Shown in pieces: positions 1 to 12,135 of a DNA stretch of 64,000 bases. Below the pieces are notes generated by a model. That model made no database searches, was not told the origin of the DNA, and saw only the letters and a list, made by a program, of their open reading frames with translations. Source of the stretch: Limnomonas spitsbergensis (lineage: Eukaryota > Chlorophyta > Chlorophyceae > Chlamydomonadales); NCBI GenBank assembly GCA_037349105.1, contig JAYJMM010000041.1, forward strand, positions 6,074,501 through 6,138,500, written 5' to 3'. How positions within the stretch are numbered: the stretch's first letter is position 1; every line of letters begins with the position of its first letter. Both the position numbers and the translations under genes were made by a program.

Positions 1-3000
1 AGTGTAGGGCTGGGTTTACATAGTGAAGGTTTGTGTTAACGAGTGTAGGGCTGGGTTTACATAGTGGAGGTTTGTGTTAACGAGTGTAGGGCTGGGTTTA
101 CATAGTGTAGGTTTGTGTTAACGAGTGTAGGGCTGGGTTTACATAGTGAAGGTTTGTGTTAACGAGTGTAGGGCTGGGTTTACATAGTGAAGGTTTTGTG
201 TTAACGAGTGTAGGGCTGGGTTTACATAGTGGAGGTTTGTGTTAACGAGTGTAGGGCTGGGTTTTCATAGTGAAGGTTTGTGTTAACGAGTGTAGGGCTG
301 GGTTTACATAGTGAAGGTTTTGTGTTAACGAGTGTAGGGCTGGGTTTACATAGTGAAGGTTTGTGTTAACGAGTGTAGGGCTGGGTTTTCATAGTGGAGG
401 TTTGTGTTAACGAGTGTAGGGCTGGGTTTTCATAGTGGAGGTTTGTGTTAACGAGTGTAGGGCTGGGTTTACATAGTGAAGGTTTGTGTTAACGAGTGTA
501 GGGCTGGGTTTTCATAGTGAAGGTTTGTGTTAACGAGTGTAGGGCTGGGTTTTCATAGTGGAGGTTTGTGTTAACGAGTGTAGGGCTGGGTTTTCATAGT
601 GGAGGTTTGTGTTAACGAGTGTAGGGCTGGGTTTACATAGTGAAGGTTTGTGTTAACGAGTGTAGGGCTGGGTTTTCATAGTGAAGGTTTGTGTTAACGA
701 GTGTAGGGCTGGGTTTACATAGTGAAGGTTTTGTGTTAACGAGTGTAGGGCTGGGTTTACATAGTGAAGGTTTTGTGTTAACGAGTGTAGGGCTGGGTTT
801 TCATAGTGAAGGTTTGTGTTAACGAGTGTAGGGCTGGGTTTTCATAGTGAAGGTTTGTGTTAACGAGTGTAGGGCTGGGTTTACATAGTGAAGGTTTGTG
901 TTAACGAGTGTAGGGCTGGGTTTTCATAGTGAAGGTTTTGTGTTAACGAGTGTAGGGCTGGGTTTACATAGTGAAGGTTTGTGTTAACGAGTGTAGGGCT
1001 GGGTTTTCATAGTGAAGGTTTGTGTTAACGAGTGTAGGGCTGGGTTTACATAGTGAAGGTTTTGTGTTAACGAGTGTAGGGCTGGGTTTACATAGTGAAG
1101 GTTTTGTGTTAACGAGTGTAGGGCTGGGTTTTCATAGTGAAGGTTTGTGTTAACGAGTGTAGGGCTGGGTTTTCATAGTGAAGGTTTGTGTTAACGAGTG
1201 TAGGGCTGGGTTTTCATAGTGAAGGTTTGTGTTAACGAGTGTAGGGCTGGGTTTACATAGTGAAGGTTTGTGTTAACGAGTGTAGGGCTGGGTTTTCATA
1301 GTGAAGGTTTTGTGTTAACGAGTGTAGGGCTGGGTTTACATAGTGAAGGTTTGTGTTAACGAGTGTAGGGCTGGGTTTACATAGTGAAGGTTTGTGTTAA
1401 CGAGTGTAGGGCTGGGTTTACATAGTGAAGGTTTGTGTTAACGAGTGTAGGGCTGGGTTTTCATAGTGAAGGTTTGTGTTAACGAGTGTAGGGCTGGGTT
1501 TTCATAGTGAAGGTTTTGTGTTAACGAGTGTAGGGCTGGGTTTTCATAGTGAAGGTTTTGTGTTAACGAGTGTAGGGCTGGGTTTTCATAGTGAAGGTTT
1601 TGTGTTAACGAGTGTAGGGCTGGGTTTTCATAGTGAAGGTTTGTGTTAACGAGTGTAGGGCTGGGTTTACATAGTGAAGGTTTGTGTTAACGAGTGTAGG
1701 GCTGGGTTTACATAGTGAAGGTTTGTGTTAACGAGTGTAGGGCTGGGTTTTCATAGTGAAGGTTTGTGTTAACGAGTGTAGGGCTGGGTTTACATAGTGA
1801 AGGTTTGTGTTAACGAGTGTAGGGCTGGGTTTCATAGTGAAGGTTTGTGTTAACGAGTGTAGGGCTGGGTTTACATAGTGAAGGTTTGTGTTAACGAGTG
1901 TAGGGCTGGGTTTACATAGTGAAGGTTTGTGTTAACGAGTGTAGGGCTGGGTTTACATAGTGGAGGTTTGTGTTAACGAGTGTAGGGCTGGGTTTACATA
2001 GTGAAGGTTTGTGTTAACGAGTGTAGGGCTGGGTTTACATAGTGAAGGTTTGTGTTAACGAGTGTAGGGCTGGGTTTTACATAGTGGAGGTTTGTGTTAA
2101 CGAGTGTAGGGCTGGGTTTACATAGTGAAGGTTTGTGTTAACGAGTGTAGGGCTGGGTTTACATAGTGGAGGTTTGTGTTAACGAGTGTAGGGCTGGGTT
2201 TACATAGTGAAGGTTTGTGTTAACGAGTGTAGGGCTGGGTTTTACATAGTGGAAGGTTTGTGTTAACGAGTGTAGGGCTGGGTTTACATAGTGAAGGTTT
2301 GTGTTAACGAGTGTAGGGCTGGGTTTACATAGTGAAGGTTTGTGTTAACGAGTGTAGGGCTGGGTTTACATAGTGAAGGTTTGTGTTAACGAGTGTAGGG
2401 CTGGGTTTTCATAGTGAGGTTTGTGTTAACGAGTGTAGGGCTGGGTTTACATAGTGAAGGTTTGTGTTAACGAGTGTAGGGCTGGGTTTACATAGTGAAG
2501 GTTTGTGTTAACGAGTGTAGGGCTGGGTTTACATAGTGAAGGTTTGTGTTAAAGAGTGTAGGGCTGGGTTTACATAGTGAAGGTTTGTGTTAACGAGTGT
2601 AGGGCTGGGTTTTCATAGTGAAGGTTTGTGTTAAAGAGTGTAGGGCTGGGTTTACATAGTGGAGGTTTGTGTTAACGAGTGTAGGGCTGGGTTTACATAG
2701 TGTAGGTTTGTGTTAACGAGTGTAGGGCTGGGTTTACATAGTGAAGGTTTGTGTTAACGAGTGTAGGGCTGGGTTTACATAGTGAAGGTTTGTGTTAACG
2801 AGTGTAGGGCTGGGTTTTCATAGTGAAGGTTTGTGTTAACGAGTGTAGGGCTGGGTTTACATAGTGAAGGTTTGTGTTAACGAGTGTAGGGCTGGGTTTC
2901 ATAGTGAAGGTTTGTGTTAACGAGTGTAGGGCTGGGTTTACATAGTGAAGGTTTGTGTTAACGAGTGTAGGGCTGGGTTTACATAGTGAAGGTTTGTGTT

Positions 3001-6000
3001 AACGAGTGTAGGGCTGGGTTTACATAGTGAAGGTTTGTGTTAACGAGTGTAGGGCTGGGTTTACATAGTGAAGGTTTGTGTTAACGAGTGTAGGGCTGGG
3101 TTTACATAGTGAAGGTTTGTGTTAACGAGTGTAGGGCTGGGTTTACATAGTGGAGGTTTGTGTTAACGAGTGTAGGGCTGGGTTTACATAGTGAAGGTTT
3201 GTGTTAACGAGTGTAGGGCTGGGTTTACATAGTGGAAGGTTTGTGTTAACGAGTGTAGGGCTGGGTTTACATAGTGAAGGTTTGTGTTAACGAGTGTAGG
3301 GCTGGGTTTACATAGTGAAGGTTTGTGTTAACGAGTGTAGGGCTGGGTTTACATAGTGTAAGGTTTGTGTTAACGAGTGTAGGGCTGGGTTTACATAGTG
3401 AAGGTTTGTGTTAACGAGTGTAGGGCTGGGTTTACATAGTGAAGGTTTGTGTTAACGAGTGTAGGGCTGGGTTTACATAGTGGAGGTTTGTGTTAACGAG
3501 TGTAGGGCTGGGTTTTACATAGTGAGGTTTGTGTTAACGAGTGTAGGGCTGGGTTTACATAGTGAAGGTTTGTGTTAACGAGTGTAGGGCTGGGTTTTCA
3601 TAGTGAAGGTTTGTGTTAACGAGTGTAGGGCTGGGTTTACATAGTGAAGGTTTGTGTTAACGAGTGTAGGGCTGGGTTTACATAGTGAAGGTTTGTGTTA
3701 ACGAGTGTAGGGCTGGGTTTTCATAGTGAAGGTTTGTGTTAACGAGTGTAGGGCTGGGTTTTCATAGTGAAGGTTTGTGTTAACGAGTGTAGGGCTGGGT
3801 TTACATAGTGAAGGTTTGTGTTAACGAGTGTAGGGCTGGGTTTTCATAGTGAAGGTTTTGTGTTAACGAGTGTAGGGCTGGGTTTACATAGTGAAGGTTT
3901 GTGTTAACGAGTGTAGGGCTGGGTTTTCATAGTGAAGGTTTGTGTTAACGAGTGTAGGGCTGGGTTTACATAGTGAAGGTTTTGTGTTAACGAGTGTAGG
4001 GCTGGGTTTACATAGTGAAGGTTTGTGTTAACGAGTGTAGGGCTGGGTTTTCATAGTGAAGGTTTGTGTTAACGAGTGTAGGGCTGGGTTTTCATAGTGA
4101 AGGTTTGTGTTAACGAGTGTAGGGCTGGGTTTTCATAGTGAAGGTTTGTGTTAACGAGTGTAGGGCTGGGTTTACATAGTGAAGGTTTGTGTTAACGAGT
4201 GTAGGGCTGGGTTTTCATAGTGAAGGTTTTGTGTTAACGAGTGTAGGGCTGGGTTTACATAGTGAAGGTTTGTGTTAACGAGTGTAGGGCTGGGTTTACA
4301 TAGTGAAGGTTTGTGTTAACGAGTGTAGGGCTGGGTTTACATAGTGAAGGTTTGTGTTAACGAGTGTAGGGCTGGGTTTTCATAGTGAAGGTTTGTGTTA
4401 ACGAGTGTAGGGCTGGGTTTTCATAGTGAAGGTTTTGTGTTAACGAGTGTAGGGCTGGGTTTTCATAGTGAAGGTTTGTGTTAACGAGTGTAGGGCTGGG
4501 TTTTCATAGTGAAGGTTTTGTGTTAACGAGTGTAGGGCTGGGTTTTCATAGTGAAGGTTTGTGTTAACGAGTGTAGGGCTGGGTTTACATAGTGAAGGTT
4601 TGTGTTAACGAGTGTAGGGCTGGGTTTACATAGTGAAGGTTTGTGTTAACGAGTGTAGGGCTGGGTTTTCATAGTGAAGGTTTGTGTTAACGAGTGTAGG
4701 GCTGGGTTTACATAGTGAAGGTTTGTGTTAACGAGTGTAGGGCTGGGTTTTCATAGTGAAGGTTTGTGTTAACGAGTGTAGGGCTGGGTTTACATAGTGA
4801 AGGTTTGTGTTAACGAGTGTAGGGCTGGGTTTACATAGTGAAGGTTTGTGTTAACGAGTGTAGGGCTGGGTTTACATAGTGGAAGGTTTGTGTTAACGAG
4901 TGTAGGGCTGGGTTTACATAGTGAAGGTTTGTGTTAACGAGTGTAGGGCTGGGTTTACATAGTGAAGGTTTGTGTTAACGAGTGTAGGGCTGGGTTTACA
5001 TAGTGAAGGTTTGTGTTAACGAGTGTAGGGCTGGGTTTACATAGTGAAGGTTTGTGTTAACGAGTGTAGGGCTGGGTTTACATAGTGAAGGTTTGTGTTA
5101 ACGAGTGTAGGGCTGGGTTTACATAGTGAAGGTTTGTGTTAACGAGTGTAGGGCTGGGTTTACATAGTGGAGGTTTGTGTTAACGAGTGTAGGGCTGGGT
5201 TTACATAGTGTAGGTTTGTGTTAACGAGTGTAGGGCTGGGTTTACATAGTGAAGGTTTGTGTTAACGAGTGTAGGGCTGGGTTTACATAGTGAAGGTTTG
5301 TGTTAACGAGTGTAGGGCTGGGTTTTCATAGTGGAGGTTTGTGTTAACGAGTGTAGGGCTGGGTTTACATAGTGGAGGTTTGTGTTAACGAGTGTAGGGC
5401 TGGGTTTACATAGTGAAGGTTTGTGTTAACGAGTGTAGGGCTGGGTTTTCATAGTGAAGGTTTGTGTTAACGAGTGTAGGGCTGGGTTTACATAGTGAAG
5501 GTTTTGTGTTAACGAGTGTAGGGCTGGGTTTACATAGTGAAGGTTTTGTGTTAACGAGTGTAGGGCTGGGTTTTACATAGTGAAGGTTTGTGTTAACGAG
5601 TGTAGGGCTGGGTTTTCATAGTGAAGGTTTGTGTTAACGAGTGTAGGGCTGGGTTTACATAGTGAAGGTTTGTGTTAACGAGTGTAGGGCTGGGTTTACA
5701 TAGTGAAGGTTTTGTGTTTAACGAGTGTAGGGCTGGGTTTTACATAGTGAAGGTTTGTGTTAACGAGTGTAGGGCTGGGTTTTCATAGTGAAGGTTTGTG
5801 TTAACGAGTGTAGGGCTGGGTTTACATAGTGAAGGTTTTGTGTTAACGAGTGTAGGGCTGGGTTTACATAGTGAAGGTTTGTGTTAACGAGTGTAGGGCT
5901 GGGTTTCATAGTGAAGGTTTGTGTTAACGAGTGTAGGGCTGGGTTTACATAGTGAAGGTTTGTGTTAACGAGTGTAGGGCTGGGTTTTCATAGTGAAGGT

Positions 6001-8275
6001 TTGTGTTAACGAGTGTAGGGCTGGGTTTACATAGTGAAGGTTTGTGTTAACGAGTGTAGGGCTGGGTTTACATAGTGAAGGTTTGTGTTAACGAGTGTAG
6101 GGCTGGGTTTACATAGTGAAGGTTTGTGTTAACGAGTGTAGGGCTGGGTTTTACATAGTGAAGGTTTGTGTTAACGAGTGTAGGGCTGGGTTTACATAGT
6201 GAAGGTTTGTGTTAACGAGTGTAGGGCTGGGTTTCATAGTGAAGGTTTGTGTTAACGAGTGTAGGGCTGGGTTTTACATAGTGAAGGTTTGTGTTAACGA
6301 GTGTAGGGCTGGGTTGTACATAGTGAAGGTTTGTGTTAACGATGTGTAGGGCTGGGTTTTCATAGTGAGGTTTTGTGTTAACGAGTGTAGGGCTGGGTTT
6401 ACATAGTGAAGGTTTGTGTTAACGAGTGTAGGGCTGGGTTTTACATAGTGAAGGTTTGTGTTAACGAGGTGTAGGGCTGGGTTTACATAGTGAAGGTTTG
6501 TGTTAACGAGTGTAGGGCTGGGTTTACATAGTGAAGGTTTGTGTTAACGAGTGTAGGGCTGGGTTTACATAGTGAAGGTTTGTGGTTAACGAGTGTAGGG
6601 CTGGGTTTTCATAGTGAAGGTTTGTGTTAACGAGTGTAGGGCTGGGTTTCATAGTGAAGGTTTGTGTTAACGAGTGTAGGGCTGGGTTTACATAGTGAAG
6701 GTTTTGTGTTAACGAGTGTAGGGCTGGGTTTTCATAGTGAAGGTTTGTGTTAACGAGTGTAGGGCTGGGTTTACATAGTGGAGGTTGTGTTAACGAGTGT
6801 AGGGCTGGGTTTACATAGTGAAGGTTTGTGTTAACGAGTGTAGGGCTGGGTTTTACATAGTGAAGGTTTGTGTTAACGAGTGTAGGGCTGGGTTTACATA
6901 GTGAGGTTTGTGTTAACGAGTGTAGGGCTGGGTTTTACATAGTGAAGGTTTGTGTTAACGAGTGTAGGCTGGGTTTTACATAGTGAAGGTTTGTGTTAAC
7001 GAGTGTAGGGCTGGGTTTACATAGTGAAGGTTTGTGTTAACGAGTGTAGGGCTGGTTTACATAGTGAAGGTTTGTGTTAACGAGTGTAGGGCTGGGTTTT
7101 CATAGTGAGGTTTGTGTTAACGAGTGTAGGGCTGGGTTTACATAGTGAAGGTTTGTGTTAACGAGTGTAGGGCTGGGTTTACATAGTGAAGGTTTGTGTT
7201 AACGAGTGTAGGGCTGGGTTTTCATAGTGAAGGTTTGTGTTAACGAGTGTAGGGCTGGGTTTACATAGTGAAGGTTTGTGTTAACGAGTGTAGGGCTGGG
7301 TTTACATAGTGAAGGTTTGTGTTAACGAGTGTAGGGCTGGTTTTCATAGTGAAGGTTTGTGTTAACGAGTGTAGGGCTGGGTTTACATAGTGAAGGTTTG
7401 TGTTAACGAGTGTAGGGCTGGGTTTACATAGTGAAGGTTTTGTTAACGAGTGTAGGGCTGGGTTTTCCATAGTGAAGGTTTGTGTTAACGAGTGTAGGGC
7501 TGGGTTTTACATAGTGAAGGTTTGTGTTAACGAGTGTAGGGCTGGGTTTACATAGTGAAGGTTTTGTGTTAACGAGTGTAGGGCTGGGTTTTCATAGTGA
7601 AGGTTTGTGTTAACGAGTGTAGGGCTGGTTTCCATAGTGAAGGTTGTGTTAACGAGTGTAGGGCTGGGTTTACATAGTGAGGTTTGTGTTAACGAGTGTA
7701 GGGCTGGGTTTACATAGTGAAGGTTTGTGTTAACGAGTGTAGGGCTGGGTTTACATAGTGAAGGTTTGTGTTAACGAGTGTAGGGCTGGGTTTACATAGT
7801 GAAGGTTTGTGTTAACGAGTGTAGGGCTGGGTTTACATAGTGAAGGTTTGTGTTAACGAGTGTAGGGCTGGGTTTACATAGTGAAGGTTTGTGTTAACGA
7901 GTGTAGGGCTGGGTTTACATAGTGAAGGTTTGTGTTAACGAGTGTAGGGCTGGGTTTACATAGTGAAGGTTTGTGTTAACGAGTGTAGGGCTGGGTTTTC
8001 ATAGTGAAGGTTTGTGTTAACGAGTGTAGGGCTGGGTTTACATAGTGAAGGTTTGTGTTAACGAGTGTAGGGCTGGGTTTACATAGTGTAGGTTTGTGTT
8101 AACGAGTGTAGGGCTGGGTTTACATAGTTAAGGTTTGTGTTAAAGAGTGTAGGGCTGGGTTTACATAGTGGAGGTTTGTGTTAAAGAGTGTAGGGCTGGG
8201 TTTACATAGTGAAGGTTTTGGTTAACGAGTGTAGGGCTGGGTTTAAAAGTGAAGGTTTGTGTTAAAGAGTGTACA
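1..8275. repeat. 41-bp minisatellite, about 200 copies
   Basis: A head-to-tail array of a 41-bp unit fills the left end and continues off the window. Every unit has the core agtgtagggctggg and a gtgttaacg end. Units differ at a few recurring sites: tttacatag versus ttttcatag, gtgaagg versus gtggagg, and three versus four T after aagg. The same order of variants at about 901-1340 recurs 2,920 bp later, so the array has higher-order structure. Past 8,100 the units decay (ttaaagagtg). The + strand has no long reading frame. Because ECM29 coding sequence starts to the right in mid-protein, the array probably lies in an ECM29 intron; this is inference. Confidence 0.97.
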
Positions 8276-8282
8276 GTTTGGG

Positions 8283-8908
8283 TTCAAGAGTGTAGGATTT
8301 GGTTTTAGGGTTCAGGAATCAGGATGAGGTGAGGGTTTAGAGGGGTTGACTTTATGGCATTGAGGGAGTTGTCCCAGGGCGCAAGGGTGCCTCCTGCATT
8401 CCCTTTTTCTGCTGCTACTGCTGTTGCTGTCACCGGTGCTCAAATGGCTGCTGCCACTGCTGCTGTTACTTCTGTTTCTACTGCTTCTACTGCTGCTCCT
8501 GATGCTGTAGCTGCTCTCGCTAAACTGCAACCCTCCCCCCTCGTTGCTCCAGGCTTTCTTGTCCCCAGGCACTGCCGTGCCCCCCCGGGCACTTGCTGTT
8601 GCTTCTGCTTTTACTGCTGGTTTTGGTTCTGGTGCTATCAATGCCTGAAAATGCCCCCCTCCCCCCCCTGCTGCATGATTTCTTATCCCAAAGAGCTGCC
8701 GTCCCACTCCCCCCCCCTCGAGTACCTCCTGCTTCTGCTATCGCTGGAAACGCCCCCTCTCTTTGCTGCAGGATTTCTTGTCTCCAGACGCTGCCGCCCC
8801 CCTCCCATGGGTATGTTGCTACCGCTTCTGATTCTGCTTTTGGTTCTGGTTCTGGTGCTTTCACCGACCCCCCCAGTCCCCCATTGCTACAGGATTTCTT
8901 GTCCCCAG
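8283..8908. repeat. Degenerate repeats carrying ECM29 acceptor copies
   Basis: Pyrimidine-rich sequence with runs of gctgct. It holds three decayed copies of the acceptor region of the next exon, around 8545-8600, 8665-8720 and 8762-8820. Each has a version of gatttcttgtccccag followed by gcgctgccgtcc. The fourth, intact copy at about 8885-8935 is taken as the real acceptor. Alanine-rich open frames here are by-products of the repeats. Confidence 0.6.
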
Positions 8909-11900
8909 GCGCTGCCGTCCCTCCGGGGTACCTCTTGCTGCTGGAAGGTGCCTTGTGTCGCGATTCGATTGGAGAGCTGTGCGCAACCGCCCTCCAGTCA
9001 ATGCTGGACACCGTGCTGTTGGACCAAAAGGCATTTAGCATGAGGTGGGAGGGAGGAGGGAGGGGTGGCAGTGGATGGTGGTGGTGGATGGTAGATGGTT
9101 GCAGCAGATGGTGGCAGTGGATGGTGAATGGTTGCAGCAGATGGTGACAGTGGGTGGTGAATGGCTGCAGTGGATGGTTGCAGTGGATGGTGGTGGTGAA
9201 TGGTGAATGGTTGCAGTGGATGGTGGCAGCGGGTGGTGAATGGTTGCAGTGGATGGTGACGGTCAATGGTGAATGGCTGCAGTTGATGGCGGTGGCTGGT
9301 TGTGAATGGTTGCAGTGGATGGTGTGGTGGTGAATGGTTGCAGTGGATGGTGGTGGTGAATGGTGAATGGTTGCAGTGGATGGTGGCAGCGGATGATGAA
9401 TGGTTGCAGTGGATGGTGGCAGCGGATGGTGAATGGTTGCAGTGGATGGTGGCAGCGGATGGTGAATGGTTGCAGTGGATGTTGGTAATGAACGCATTCC
9501 ACGCAGGGTGGTTGGTGCCAGTGGGTGGTGTGTGGTGACAGTGGATGGTGAATGGCTGCAGTGGATGGTGGTGGTGGATGGTGAATGGTTGTCGTGGGTG
9601 GTGACACTGTATGGCAAATGGTTGCAGTGGATGGTGAATGGTTGCAGTGGATGTTGGTAATGAACGCATTCCACGCAGGGTGATTAGTGCCAGTGGGTGG
9701 TGTGTGGTGACAGTGGATGGTGGTATTGAGTGGTGTGGATGACTCGAGAGTGTTGGTATTGGAAGGTGTGGGTGGCAGTGGGTGGTGGGGGTGTGATGAC
9801 GGTGGCTGGTAAGTCCCCTTGGTGTATGTTGAATGTTGTGTGTGTCGTCAGTGAGAGGTGATAGTGAGTGGTGACAGACGGCAGTAGATGGTGATCGGTG
9901 ACAGTGAGTGGTGGCAGTTGATGGTGATCGGTGCCCACCCTTGAAGGTACGCCTCTCGCACCGCTTGGTTACGGAGCTACCTCGCCCACTCGGATTCGGG
10001 CGTTCGCTTAGCTGCCGCCCGCCTGCTGGCGGCAGCAATCTCAGAGCTCGACGTCGCCTCGGTCTCCAGGCTGATGTCGGAGCTGACGGCGGCGTTCGGC
10101 AGCGTGGCGCCGCCAGCGCAGACGGGCGCTGCCGCCGCCGCTGCCGCGCTGGCGGCCGCCGCCGCCGCCACGCCCGCCGTGGCGCCCGCGGGAGCGGGCA
10201 CGGCCAAGGCAGCGGTAGCGAGCACCAAGTTCGAGGAGCAGGAAGGAAGCATCATGGCTGCAGGTGGGTGGGGACCCTTCACAGCAATTCCTAGCCTTTC
10301 AACAACCCTGGACCCTTGGAAACTTAATATACTGTTATGAACTCCCCTTGCCGATTCAATCCAGGCTTTCCAGAAATCCCTGAACCCTGCACCCTCAACC
10401 CTGAACCCTGAACCTTTGGATCCCGGCCGTATGCTGGCGTAGCCTTTCTTGAACCATGCAGTTTAAATACTCGACCTTTTCAAAGCCCTAAATCCTGATC
10501 CCCTATATCCTCAAGACCCGAATCCCTCACCCATGTCATGTGCTGGCCAAGTGCCTCGCATGCAAGGCACGTATCCTAGCTCCCAGCACACGTGCCTCAA
10601 CCCTAAACCCTTAGCATCTGAACCCCTTCAACCCTAAACCTTAAAACTCCCAGCCCCTCAATCTTTGTCCCTTATCCAGTCTCGGCCCCTTGACTCAAAA
10701 TCGTCAACCTCTCGGCCCAAAACCCCCTCGGCCCAAAACCCCCCAAAACCTTAACCCTTCATGTTTTGGCTGAAATCCCTTAAACCCTACACCCTTCCGC
10801 CACAGGCTACGTGCTGGCCCAGTGCCTGGCTGACAAACCGGCCGGCGTGGCCCTTTCCTCGCTCGAGGCCTGCGCCCGCGCACTCGCCGCCGCCTCACGC
10901 GCCGCCAACGGCAATCTCGCCGCGGCGGCGGTGTGCTCCCTGGCGCTGGCCAGCCTGCGCGGACCGCTCCCGCTGGAGGGCTGGGCGGAGGCGACCGCAC
11001 CAGAGGCGGCGGTGGAGGCAGCTGCAGCAGTCTCTGATATGGAGGTGGACACAAAGGCACCCGCAGACACGGCCGCGGCGGCGGCCCCCGCCGCCACCGC
11101 GGCGGCAGCGGCCGCTCCTGCTGCGACCTTTGCGCTCCTTCTACGTATCGCCGAGCTGCTCGGTGATAAGGATGTGAAGGTGGCGGTGCGTGCCGCCTCT
11201 GCCGCCGGCTTTCTGCTTTCCGGACATTTGGGTCGCGCGGCGCCGGGCGCCCGGCCGCTGCTCGAGGCGCTCTTCAAGCAGAGCTTCAACAAAGCGGAGG
11301 AGCTGCAGTTTACAGTGGGTGAGGCGGTCTCATATGCCTTCGGCGGCGTGCCCATCACGCCCGATCGCATCCTTCTGTCTAACTTCGGCGGCCTGGCCGA
11401 CGCGTTCAGCCTGCTGAGCACGGCCCACGCGCCCGGGGCGGCAGCCCCGGCAGCCGCTGCGAAAGCTGCTGCTGCCACCACCCCGGACGACGTCGCAGCC
11501 CTCGAGGCCGCAGCGGCCTGCGAGCGCGAGGGCGGCGCCGCGTTGGTTGGCACGCGGACCTATGTCTTGACGCGTCTCCTGGAGGAAATGGTGGTGCACA
11601 GCCGTGTGGAGGTGCGGTGTGCGGCCACTGTCTGGGTGGTGTCGCTCCTCACCTACTCTTCTGCTCCCTCCCCCCCAGTCCCCTCCCTACCCCCTCACCC
11701 GCTCCCCACCCTCCCTGCCTGCTCTCCCACTCTTCAGGTGCGGTGTGCAGCCACTGTCTGGCTGGTGTCGCTGCTCACCTACTGCCCGCGGGCGCCGCAG
11801 CTGCTCGCGCAGCTGGGCCGGGTGCAGCAGGCCCTAGGGCAGCTGCTGGGCGATCCGAATGAGCTCACTCAGGAAATGGCATCCCGCGGCATCTCGCTGG

Positions 11901-12088
11901 TTTACTCGCGCGGCGACGAGGCGACGCGCAAGGCGCTGGTTGAGGACCTTGTCGGGGTCCTGCAGGGCAGCGGCGCCAAGGCCAAGCCGATCAAGCTCTC
12001 CGGGGACACGCAGGTGCGCTTAGGCAGCTTTGATTGAATGTGAATACGTGTGTGCTGTACACAAGCACGCACATGCACTCACACACAT

Positions 12089-12135
<47 letters not shown>

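Noticed and set aside
8312..9043. Alanine/serine-rich proteins from both strands
   Set aside because: Frames arise from gctgct-type low complexity. Only 8909-9044 has exon-like phase and splice support.
9263..10038. His/Thr/Pro-rich frames (up to 384 codons) on the minus strand
   Set aside because: Product of the ggatggtg minisatellite; no family similarity, and they conflict with the ECM29 exon at 9947.
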